A DNA stretch of 34,680 nt from the NCBI GenBank assembly GCA_034439735.1, contig JAWXAX010000272.1:1-34680 (forward strand). Reading direction: 5' to 3'. Both the position numbers and the translations under genes were made by a program. Under the pieces are notes generated by a model. The model had not been told where the DNA came from. It ran no database searches and saw only the letters and a list, made by a program, of their open reading frames with translations. Positions 15,005-27,000 of the stretch are shown one piece after another. How positions within the stretch are numbered: position 1 is the first letter of the stretch; every line of letters starts with the position of its first letter. This stretch comes from Rhodothermales bacterium. GTDB taxonomy: Bacteria > Bacteroidota > Rhodothermia > Rhodothermales > JAHQVL01.

Positions 15005-18000
15005 TGGCCGATTCCGGGAGATCTGAAGAGGACGGTTTTGCTGACGGTGGTCTGGAGGCCGGCGCCGTTTGTGGCGCGGACCTCCACCTTGAGGGTTCGG
15101 CCGGAGCGTATCGCCGGCTCGTCGACACCATATATCTGACGCTCGAAGCGGGCTTGAGGCACCGCGATCTCGAAGACCGGCGCCCAGTCCGTCAGCACGG
15201 TCTGGTCGACATTATCGAGGAAGCGATAGTCTACCTGGTGGATCCGCGATTCCGGGTCCGACAATTCGTCGAGCACCAGCGCGATCTCTTCGTTGAAGAA
15301 GTGCAACGCGATGGCGAGCTCCGGCGGCGAGACATCGCTCTGGATCACTACATCCACCTGGGTGGTTGCGGTGGCGACGAGGCCGGCGCTGTTGACCACG
15401 CGCACGTCCACATCGACGCGTGTGCTCGTGGCGATGAAGGGCAGATCGACATACGACAGGCTTCCGGGGAAACGCCCGTCCGTGCCGGCGGCGAGGGGCG
15501 TCCAGGGGGCGAGTGCTTCGCCGGCGCCGGTCCGCAGCCGGTAGGCGACCTCCACGATGGACGACTGCGCGTCCGAGGCGGGGCCGATGCGCAGCTCGAG
15601 GCTATTGGGCCGGCGCGCGTCGTAGGCGTTCAGGTGGATGGCCTCCAGCGCCGGCGCCTCGGGCGGCGTGGTGTCGCCGGGGATGGAGACGGCCGTTTGC
15701 CGGTAGCCGTAAAGGCCGGCGCCGTTATGCGCGCGGAACGCGACGAGCACCTCGCGAGCGCCGTCGAAGGGGAAGGCCGTGCGGGGGACGGAGAAGGCGG
15801 GCGGCGTCGCGCGGATCACGTTCGGCGCCGGCACACGGGTCCACTCCCGGAACACGATCGCGTCATTCGCGGCGTCCGTCATCCGGTAATCGAGGCCGGC
15901 GATCAACGATTCGGCGTCGCGGAAGGCCCCGGGCGTGATGAGCAGGTAGCCTATGCCCTGGGCGTTATCGACAAACGACATCTCGATCCGCGGCGGCATC
16001 TGTGGGGGCGTCTCGTCCCGATCGATGCTCACCCGAACGCGCTCGGTCGCCTCCAGGCCGGCGGCGTTGACGGCGCGCACGGCAACATCCAGCGTCAGAT
16101 CGCCGGCGTCTGAAGGAAGGGGTAGCGAGAACGCCGGCGCCCGGTGCCGCGGCGTCCGCGGCGTGGCGAGCGGCGTCCACGCCTGGATCACCTGGGCAGT
16201 GTCCTGCCCGGCGGTCACGCGGTACTCGATCCGTTCGATGACCGACTCCGCATCGGCCACAAGGCCGGGCGTCACGACGAGACCATCGGGCCGGGCGCCA
16301 TCGCCGGCGGCGGTCGCGGTCAACCCTTCGATGCTCGGCGGCGTCTGGTCGTTGATCAGGACGACCGGGGTTTCGACGATCCGCTCCAGCCCGAGGCCGT
16401 TGGTCGCGCGGAGCTGCGCGACAAGCGACAGGCTGCCCTCGGGCGACGGGACGGTGAGCGCGGTCACGGCCGGCGCGAATAGCCGGTCGTTTTGCTGGTT
16501 GACGAGCGGCGTCCAGTCGATCACCGTCGCCCCCTCGCGTTCAGGGTCGATCAGGCGAACGGCCATCTCGGCCACGCCTGTCTCGGGATCCGACGCGGCG
16601 CCGGCCACGATGCGCAGCCGCGCCGGAGCCTGGTTGCGCGGCATCTCGATGAGCGACACGGCAAACGCCGGCGCCACGGGCGCCGTGTCGTCGGTGACGG
16701 GCGCCAGGACCATCCGCCCCGTGGCGAGGGTGGCGCGTTCGTCGGCATTTTCGAGGCGGACCTCCACCTGCGCGGTAGCGGGCAGGGTCAGTTCGGGTAG
16801 GGAGATGAGCAGGCGGGCGCCGGGGAAGTACACGCCGGCGTCGGTCGGGGCGTCGCTCCAGGTTGAATCCGTCGGCAGGGTGATCGTCTCGCCCGGGGCA
16901 TCCGTCAGGACGATGCGGTAGGTGACGGCGACGATTTCCGAACGCGCGTCGAAACTCTCGCCGATCGCCAGTTCGAGGGTATTCGCCTGAATGCTGTTCC
17001 GGGCATCATAATAAAACAGACCGAGCGTGGGTTCGCTGGGCCGGCTGGCGCTCAGCGCGCTCGCGCGCGGGATCTCCAGCGCCGCCTGGCTCCGGAAGGC
17101 CTGGCCTTGCCGGTTCTCGACGACCAGCTCCGCCAGCACCGTCGCGTCCACGGCACTATCCGGCAGCGCGTGCACGATGGTGCGGCCGGCAAAACGCTCG
17201 CCGGCGGTGACGGGCACCGACTGCCACGGGGCGATTTCCCGGCCGGCCACGTCGGCGTCGCGCAGCCGGTACCGAATGGCGGCGGGGGTCGCGAGTGGAT
17301 TGTCGATGGGTTTGAGGACGAGGTACAACTGGCCCTCCCGCGCCTCGTCCGGCTCGGTGTAGAAAAGGGTAACCTCGGGCGCCGTCGGCGCGGCGGCCGC
17401 GGCGTCGCGCTGGATGGGTTGGCTGGCGACGGCGCTTAATCCCTGGCCGTTGATCACCCGCACCTGCAACTCCGGTTCGCCGGCGCCCAACGCGGCGGGG
17501 TCGAGATCGATCCGGGCCCCCGGGAACGCCCCCGAGACGGCGTCGAACGGCAGCGGCTGCCAGTCCGCCACTACGGACTGCGATGCGGGGTCGACGAGGC
17601 GATACGCGGCCGAGCCGATACCGGACTCGGGGTCGGCTACCGGGCCTACGTTGATGGACACCCCCTCGGGCTCGGCGTGGACCCTGTCGTTGTGCACATA
17701 CACTTCCAGCGCCGGCGCCGGCGGCGGGCTATCGTCCACATCGAGATGGAGGAAGGCGACGGACGTACGCGACGACACCCCGGCGTGGTTGACGGCGCGG
17801 GCTTCGACGATGACGGGCCGGCCGCTGCCAAAGCGCGGAAGATCGAGGGTGTGCTCCAGGCTGCCGGCGTAAAAGGCGAACTGGGTCGGGTCGAGCAGGG
17901 TGAAGTCATTCCAGTCCTGGATCGGCTGCCCCGTGCTCCCGTCGAGCACGCGGAACAGGATGCGATCCACCCCCGATTCGACATCCTGGACGTCGGTCAG

Positions 18001-21000
18001 CAGAATGTGGAGCTGACTGGGCCGCTCGGCGTCGTAGAAACCGGTGTGGGAAAGCGTGAGCTGGGGCTCCGTTGGGGGGGTGGCGTCGCGCCCCGGAATC
18101 TGGATCGTCTGCCGGGCGATCGACTGCAAGCCGGCGCCGTTTGTCACGCGGAAAACGGCGCTCAGGTTGAGGGCGCGGTCCGGGAAGGCGCCTTCGACGA
18201 TCGGGATGTAATCCGCACGCGCGCCGAGGTCGCGTTGTGGCTGGCGCGGTGCGATCAACGGCTGCCAGTCGGCCTCGGCCAGGTTGGTCTCGGCCCCTTC
18301 CACGAGTACATATTCGACCTGCTGGATGCCGGACTCGGCATCGCGCAGGGTGTCGAACGCCACGAGCAGGCTGTTGGGGTGCTCGTGGTTGAAGGGGTTG
18401 AAATACGTCAGCGCCTTCAGGGCGGCGACGGGGGGCGTGTCGTCCAGGCTGAGGCGTAGCGTCTCGTGGCTCACGGCGGTCAGGCCGGCGCCGTTCTCCA
18501 CGCGCGCCTCGACGCGGATGGCCAGGTTGCGCTCCTGCACGGGCAAGCCGGTTTCGATCGTGCGGCCGGCGAACGTCGCACGGCTGATGACGACCTCCGT
18601 CCAATCCTGCAGCACATCTTCCACGTTTTCCTCGTTGACGATGCGGTAGGCGACGGAGGCGATGCCGGACTCCGCGTCGCGCAGCTCGCCGAGTGTGAAC
18701 CACAGGGTGTTGGGCTCGTCGCTGAAGTAGGCGGAGTACGCCAGCCCGGCCAACACGGGCGCCGGAGGCGACGTGGCGTCGAGCGGGGTGAGAAGCGAGT
18801 CAGGCCGCACGACAGGCGCCGGCGCGTCGGGGTCCACGGGCACGGTGAAGCGGCCCGAACGGGTGGCGCTGAGGCCGCCGGCTCCGCGGACGCGCAACGT
18901 CACGTCGTAGGTGTGCGTCTGGTCCGCCCCGTCGCGTTTGAAGGCCGCCACGGCGAGCGCCGGCAGGGCGCCCACACTTGCGAACACGGAGGTCGAGTCC
19001 GACGGTTGCTGAATGGCTATGCTCGTTTCGACAATCTCGATAGGATGCTGCGCCGTCCATGTGATGGTTGCGGTCGAGCGATAGCCGGCGGGTTCGATGC
19101 CGATCTTCATCGACTCGATGCTCGGCGGGATAAGGTCGTCCGCGAGGAGGCGGTAGTTGCCGCGGTAGGGGAGGAACTGGAAGGCGAGGTTGACGCCCTC
19201 GGGATCTAGCCGGCCCATCGACGTACGCCAGTTTTTATATTCCTCCGCCATGCCGTACAGCGTCGTCGTCATGGCGGTCTGGGTGTCGTACATCGGGTCC
19301 AGGGCCCGGGTGAAGGCGCCGTAGGCGAGGGCGATGGAGTCCTGATGCGCGGCGTAACGGTCGGCTCGGAGGGTGGACCGGGACGTGAGCGAGTCGGCGG
19401 CGGCCAGCAACGCGGCGGCCGGCGCATCGAACCACAGCCACTTACCAGTCGTCCGGTAGAGGGTCTTGAGCGCTTCGGGGTCCGCCGCGGCGACACGCTG
19501 GCGGAAGGCGGCTTCGTCGGCGATCGCCTCGTTGATCCACCCCGTGCCGGCGGCCATCTCCTTCAGCCGATCGACGCGGGCGAGCACGGCGCGACGCAGG
19601 ACCTCCGGCTTATCGTCGATCGCGCCCAACTGGTCCTCGATGTCGCGCTCGATCACACGTTCCTGCCCGGCGAGCCAGGCGCTCCGCTCGGTGGCCCAGG
19701 CCGCGAGCGACCAGTCGGCATCGGCCTGCCGGCCGTGGTAGGCGCCCAACGACGCCACGGCCTCGGCATACCGGATCGGCTGATCCGGCGTCCGGGCGAT
19801 TTTCAGATTCACCAGGTTCAGCTCCAGCGTACCGACCGCGCGCGTGAACTGGAGGTCGAGCGCATCGTTGCGCTCCTTGAAAGCGAGCAGACTGGTCGTC
19901 TGCCGGTCCTGCACGGTGGCGTCGATCTCGAATCCGCCCCGGCCGGCCGGCGTCTCGTTCGGCCATTCGGCCCGGACGACGGGCGATACGTTCAGGTCCG
20001 TGGGGATCTCGACTTCTTCCGTCAGCCACAACAGGCTGCGTGGGGCGAGGCTGGCGAGGCCAAAGAGATCAGTTTCGGCGCTCCGCGCCGCCGTGGCGAT
20101 GGCGGTGGTCATCCCCAACCAGGCATCGTTCGCGGCCTCGGATGTGGCCGGCGTATCGGGGTAGGCCGTCCGCGCCGGCCGGTTGCCATCGGCGAAGAGG
20201 CCTTCGGCCAGGTGGGTGAGTGTCTCGGGCACGTCGCCGCCGGCGCGCTCGTCATCGAGGAGGCGGGCGCTGAAGGCCAGGAGGGTGTCGGAGGATTGGG
20301 TGAGAAGGCCGGGGGCGATGCCGGGGAAGGGGTCGGCGCCGGCCTGACGGAGGACGCGCACGGCTTCCTGGAGGCGAATGCTTGCCTCCTCGGCGAGCTC
20401 GGGCATGGCCGCGCTGTGCTGGCGCCCTTCATTGATCATGCGCCGGAACGTCATGTTGCGTGCGTCGCCGGCGTAAAATTGTCCGCCCTCAACCGATAGC
20501 CACGGGTCCAGCGGGCCGGTATACACGAAGGGCACATCGACATAAAGATTACTGGCCGCATACAGCCGCTGCTCGTCGTTGTGGCGGACGAGGCTGCCCG
20601 TGAGCCGGCTGCGTCCAAACAGTACGCCGGGGAGCAGCGCGAGGTCGCTCTCGATGGCGGTGAACCCGCCGAGGGCGCCCTGGCGGGTATCGAACCAGGC
20701 GGTGAGCTGCAATGGGCGCGGGACGGTGAGGCTGCCTGTCACGACGGGGCGCATGTCGGTGAGGTCGAGCAACAGGCCGTCGACGCCGGCCTGATACCGG
20801 CCCGACAGTGGGAGGGCGTCGTTGACGAGAAAATCGCCGTAGCCGAAGGCGGACCATCCCCCCGCCGGCGTGGCCTGGAAGGCGGTGTGTACGAAGCCGC
20901 CGAGCGTGGATGTGAAATTGACGGTGAGGGCGCCCTGTCCCTGGAGGGTCGTGCCCAGCGAGTCGTCGGTCACCTCTGCCAGGAATAACGCGGCATCCAA

Positions 21001-24000
21001 TTCGTCTTCGCGTTGGAGCAGCGTCCCGCGGAGGTCGAAGGTCGTGAACTGGTTGGTGATGGTGAAGAGGCCGGCGCCCGTCACGCCATGGGACGAATCG
21101 GCCGGCGCGAGGGCGATGTCGGCTGGAAGATACAGGGCGAACGGCGGTGCGCTCAGGGAAGGCCAGCCGGCCGGGTTGGCGGCGCTGAAGGCGCCGTTGT
21201 GCCGCTCGTTGAGCATCCGGGAGACCGGCTCGAGGTCGGCGGTGGCGGGGCGATAGAAGAGGCCTCCGCCGGCTATTTCGATAGCGCCGAGGCCGGGAAT
21301 CCAGTCGATGACCTGCGCGGCGGGGGAGAAGAAGAGGGCGAGGCTGGGCCGGCCCTGAAGCGCGCGCAGATGGCCGGTCGTCGTCACCGGGATGTCGCGG
21401 AGGAACGTGAAGCCCGTGACGTCCAGCGAAGGCTCGCCGTCGAGGGCGGAATGACGTAGGTCCGCCATCACCCGAGTGCCGGCGGCCAGTGTCGTCTCCA
21501 CCCGATCCAGCCGCAGCTCGGTTGCGCCAGCGGTGGTCAGGTAGGCGGTCAATGCGTTTGCCCGGCCGTCAAACCAGCCGTCGGTGAGGCTGATCTGGAG
21601 GGTGTCGCCGCAGACAGCGCCGAACCGGGCGTACGCTTGCACGGACAACGGGGCGGTCGGGGCGGAAGCCACCCGGCCGTCGGGGTCGAGGAAGAGGTGC
21701 TGGGGCTCCAGCGAAAGCGACTGTAATTCGGAGCGACGCTGTTCGAGCTCGAAGCAATCCGTCTGGACGGCGAGGATGCCATCGAAGCTGAGGGTGGACG
21801 CCCCCGTTGCGTGGCCGGGCTGCACGAGGCCGGCGGGGCCGATGACCCGATCGCCCAGGCTCAGGCCTCCGGAGATGCCAGCCGCGTTGAGGCGGACGAG
21901 CCCGGCGAGCGAAACAGTCGGCGAGCTGGCGTCGGGCAGGGTGACGGAGCCGACATGCAGGTCGTAGAGCCCGTTGCCGACGACGAGCGGCGCAGGGTCC
22001 GTGGCGCCCTGAAAGGCTGTGAAATACTGGATCGGGGCGGCGGCTGGGACGATCACGCCGGGCGTGCGCCGGAGGTCGGAGACCCGTCCAAACGGGATGG
22101 CCGGCATGCGGGTGACGTCGGTGCGGCTGATGCGCGAGCTGTCGGCGGCGTTGGCCGAGTCGCTGGGTCGCAGGAAGAGCCGGGCCGCGGCGAGCAGACG
22201 CGCCTCGGCCGGCCGCCACGGGCTGAAGTCGAGTTCGGCCGCCTCATACTGGAAGATGGCGGCATCACCGAACGCCATCTGAAACGCCGGCTTGGCGGAC
22301 GCGCGGAGCGTCTGGCCGGCGAATTCGACCGCGCTCTGTCGCAGCGTTCCGTCCAGGCCTACCGTGAAGGCCACGCGACCCGTCGGAAATAACGAGGCCG
22401 TGGAGGGGGTGACTACGGTGGGCGCCGTGCGTCCGAGCGGGGCCGCGCCCGGAGCCCGTGGCAACATCGGGCCGAGGCGCTCGGAGGGCGCCGGCATGTC
22501 CACGGAGCCCGCAATCGAGAGCCGAAGACCCGTCTCGCCCAGGGCGAGGGCGAGGGAGTCGAGCCGGAAGACGTTGGGGATGATGTCGATCGATTGTCCG
22601 AGGCTCAACAGGGACAGCGCGGTACTGTCGGCGTCGGCGAACCCGGCGGTGCCAAGGAAGACCTCGCCATCCATCCCGATCTCCATACCCCGGAACGTCG
22701 CACGGCCGCCCGTGCGCGACTGGAGTAGCGGAGACTCATACGCGCCGTCCAACGAGGCGACCAGCGCGCGCCGGCCCTCGTCGAAACGCCATTCGAGCCG
22801 GCTGATCTGCTGGGTCAGCAGACCCTCGATGAGGACGGGAGCCTCAGGCCCCGAATAGGGCCGGCCGAGATAAACGCCGGCGGGCCCGACTTCCAGCGCA
22901 AGGCCCAGGGTATAGTACTCGCCCAGCCGGGCCGGTAGCCGCATCAGGCCGGCGAGGCTCAGGACGGGTAACGGGTTGGCCTGCAAGCGGTTCGCCAGCA
23001 TCGGATCCAGCGCAAGGGAGCCGGCGCCGAAGGGAATGGTCCGGTTCGAATGCGGGTCGAGGGCCAGGTCATACGCCCACGCGGCGTCCGGCTCGCGGTA
23101 GCCAGCGGTGAACCGGAGCGCGGAAGCCGTCGAGTCCGGGTGCAGGAACGGCGAGGCGATTCCGCCGTCGATTGTCACGAACGTGACGCCGTCTTCATGG
23201 CCGATGCGGGCCGTGTCGGCGCTGAAGCGAAGGCGGCCCTCGTACCAGGAGCGCGGGGGGATGACGACGGGAGCCGTCGCCTCGCCGTCGACCAGGCGGA
23301 AGGAGGCAGCGACCGTCGCGGTCGAGTCGGACACCAGCACGTCCGGCAGGGCGATACGGGCCTCGAGCGTGGCCTCGAAGCGGGTCGCGCCTTCGGCGAG
23401 CGTGGCGCGGACATGATGCACGCGCAGCGGATCGATCGACGTGGCGATGCCGCCGGCATCGCCCTGGCCGATGAGTTCGCCGGAGATGATTTCAAAGGCA
23501 TCATTGACCGTGATCTCGCCGGCGACGGGCAGGCTGAACCGGGCGGGGTGGGTCATCTGCAGCCGCGCGGCGTCGACGCGGAGGACGGTCAGCCCACGGG
23601 TGGACCGAACGATCGTTACCGAAGGGTCGCCGCCGGCTTCGCGCAACCACAGCGCGCCTGCGATGCCCGCAAGCGGGATGTGTTCCGGCAGATCGGCGGG
23701 CTCCATCGCGCGGCCGATCGAGAAACCGTTTTCGTCGAACCGGCCCAATGGGGTCGCCTCCAGGAGCACCTCGGCGCGACCGGTGTTGGCGCGGGCCGGC
23801 TGAAGGCCGAGCTTAAAGGTCTCGGAGAACGTGAACCGGAGGGGGGCGTCGTCGGATAGGCGTCGGCCGGCGAAGGTGCTGTCCGCAAAGAACGTGACGC
23901 CCCGGCCGTCCAGACGCGCTTCGACCACGTCGATCACAAAAAGCGGGCTGAAGGCAGGATAGGCCCATTCGAAATCATCAAGACGGGCCGACCCTTCCAC

Positions 24001-27000
24001 GACGCGGCCGTCGGCGAGGTCGATGGCGATGGTGCCGCTGCCCGATGCGCGGTCCCCGGTGAGGGGCTCGTGTACGCCGGCAACCTCACCCTCGATCCAG
24101 GTGACCAGTGTGTCGCGTTCGTAGGTCAGCTGCATGCGGGCCGAATCGAAGACGAGGGCCATGGGGCCGGCGGTGACGAAGCCGCAGGGCGCAAAGGCGT
24201 CGCTTTCGCCGGTGATGACCGAGCCGTCGGTACCGCTGGCGATGCGGACCGTGGCCGGCGTCGGGGCGCACGCAAGGCCGGCAGCGTCGGTGAGTGCGGC
24301 GTGGGCAAGGGTGCCCTGGAAGTCCAGTTCATACCCCTGGCCGGACGATTCGGCAAAGAATCGGCCCACGGCGCCTTCGGCTTCGAAACGGACGGGCGCC
24401 GCCATCGCCAGGCGGGCGGGCTCGCCCTGGAAGCGGTAGGGGAGGATGGGGCCTTCGAGCACACCGTCTACGAAGCGGGCATCCTGGAGGGTGAGCGAAG
24501 CGGCAGCGGCGGCGCCGGCAAGCGGGAGCCGCGCGAGGCGCGCGTCGAAGTCCAGCCGCAGATCCAGCCGATCGCCCGACCCCACGAGGCGTGTTTCCGG
24601 CAGCCGGATGCCGATGAGGCGCAGGTCGAACGCCCCGGCTGTTGTGAGGCCGCCGCCCTGTTCGCCTCCCTGTTTGCCGCCCAGGGCACCCCCGGCGTCG
24701 TTGATGTCTTGAGGCGCGATGTGCAGACCCGTGTCGCGCAGTTCGACCCCCTGAAGCGGGGCCCTCAGCGTGTCCACAGCGACGACGAGGGCCAGGCCGG
24801 CGTCGAGCGCGGCCGAGAAACGAGGCGCCCCGGCGGCGCCCGAGAGCCACAACGCGTCGATGCCGGCTACCTCGATCGCGGTGGCGCCCAGGTGGAGTGC
24901 GCCGACGTCGAAAGCGCCGGCCTCGGCCGGCTCAAATCGCGTAAACACGGCCTGTCCAGCGCCCGAATAGGCAAAAGCGATGGCGGCGCTTGCGATCACC
25001 AAATCGGCATCGACCACCTGGAAGGCCCCGGCGACAGTGAAGTCCACCACCCGCTCCGCCCCGCCGAAAAGCGGAACCAGCAAGCGTCCTTCGACGGATT
25101 CGACAGCCAGTCGCGCCCATCCGGCTGCGTCCAGCGCGAGGGTGCCGGCGACAGCGCCCGGCGCGACGTCGCCGGCCACGCGGCCGCGACCGTCCACCGT
25201 GAACACAACCGGTTCGCTGCCGGCAATCGGGGCGCCGAAGAGGGTGAGCCTGCCTTCGAGCTGGATCCGTGGCTCGCCGTCCGCGATGCCAATGACGATC
25301 CGTTCGGGCGCGATGGGGACGCCGACGGCGTCCAGGCCGGCCGTTTCCGGCGTCGTCGCCGCGAGCGACCCGCTGACCATCAGCCCGGTGCCACTCTGGA
25401 TGACGACGGCATCGGGGAGGACCTCATACCGGGGCGCGGCGCCCTGGGCGGGGCCGCGAAATGCGGGGATCACGGCTTCGAGGCGGGTCCCGGGCAGCGG
25501 GGACAGGGCAATGGTGCCGCCGGCCAGTGGCATCGCCGCTACAAGCGGCACCCCGTTGCGCTTCAGCGGCACATAGGCGAGCCGTTCCTCGCCCACGATC
25601 AGGCGGTCCGGGATCTGGGCGATGACCGGGTCGCTCCGGTCGATGACGTGGAATCCTGAGGCATCCGCATACGCCCGGGCGACGCCGTCCGCCGCGAAGT
25701 CGATCCGCCCACGGTCGATCCCGAACGGCGCGAGATTCAAGGCGATGTCGGGCGAGTACGTCGCCGTCCAGGCCTCGCCTTCGAGCCCGGTGTAAGATAC
25801 CCGAGCAGGATGGGTGCCGGCGGGGTGGACGCCGTCTCGATCCACCCGGGTCGGACTGTTCCATTCGAGCAACAGGCCCTCGCTCCGCGCCGGCGCGCTG
25901 CCGGCCGGCACAAACGCATGGTCGCTGAAGGCATCCGTGAGGGGGTTGAGGGCCACCTCGATCGCAAGCGGCTGTTCGATGACGATCGCGCCGGCGATGA
26001 TCGCCTGGGTCTCCGCATCGATCACTACCCCTTCAAACCGCGCTTCGGCTGGAGCGCCGTTGACTTCGATGGGCAGGAGCCCGTCGAAGTACAGCTCAGT
26101 CTGCCCCGGATCCAGCTCCTGGGGGTTGGCGAGCGTGTGGACGATAAATGGTGCATTGACGGGATAACTCCAGGAGGCCACCATTCCGCCCAGCCCCTCT
26201 ACGCCCACGGTGAAGGTGTTGTATTCGGTCTCGCCGGCGTCCAGCACCGGCATCAATCCGGCGGCATCGCGGGCGCGTACCTGCCACGCATAGGTGTGGT
26301 CTTTTTCGAGGGGTAATTGTTCGGCCGTATAGGCAAAGGCCGTCTGCCCCAGTAGAGGGATGCGGACGAGTTCGCGGTTGCTTTCGAGGGCCCGGTAGGA
26401 GGCCTGCCCCGGGAGGACTTCCACGATCAGCAGCTCGTACTCAAACAGGCTGCCGGCCGGTGCGCCGACGATCGGCGCCCAGGAGAAGACGGGGTACGGG
26501 CTGGTGAGCACGGTCTGGTCGAACGGCGAAAGCAGGATCGGCGGTTCGGCGTAGCGCACCTCGAACACCGCCATGCCCGGGATGCTGGGCAGCAGGAGGT
26601 CGGCCTCCTCGGGGACGGCCTCGATCGTCAGCGTATAGGTTCCCTCGGCAAGGAGGCCGGTGGCACTCGTTCGCGCATCCAGTCGGTCGACGAGTTCGCC
26701 GTAGGTGATGGGGAAGTCGATGGCCGGCGAGTCGTCCAGCCGGCGGTAGGTGTGAACGCCCGGTTCGTAGGCGTTGGGCTCGGAAAGTAGATCGAGCACG
26801 GTATCCCCATTGTGCTCCAGCGTGAGGCGAAGCCGAAACGCGCGCGGCTGCCGGCTGGGGCTGATGTAGATGAGTTGGACGTTGAAGAGGCCCTGATCGA
26901 TCTGCCGGTCGAGATCGCCGAGATAGGGCGTCTCGAGCACCGGCGGGATGCCGCCGACCACGATCTGCACGGTACCCTGGCCGGCGGCCGGGGCGGCGCC

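Noticed and set aside
24070-25659. A 529-codon plus-strand open frame inside the giant gene
   Set aside because: It has GC-driven composition and no recognisable motif. The minus-strand frame is continuous from a signal peptide to the 11 C-terminal repeats.
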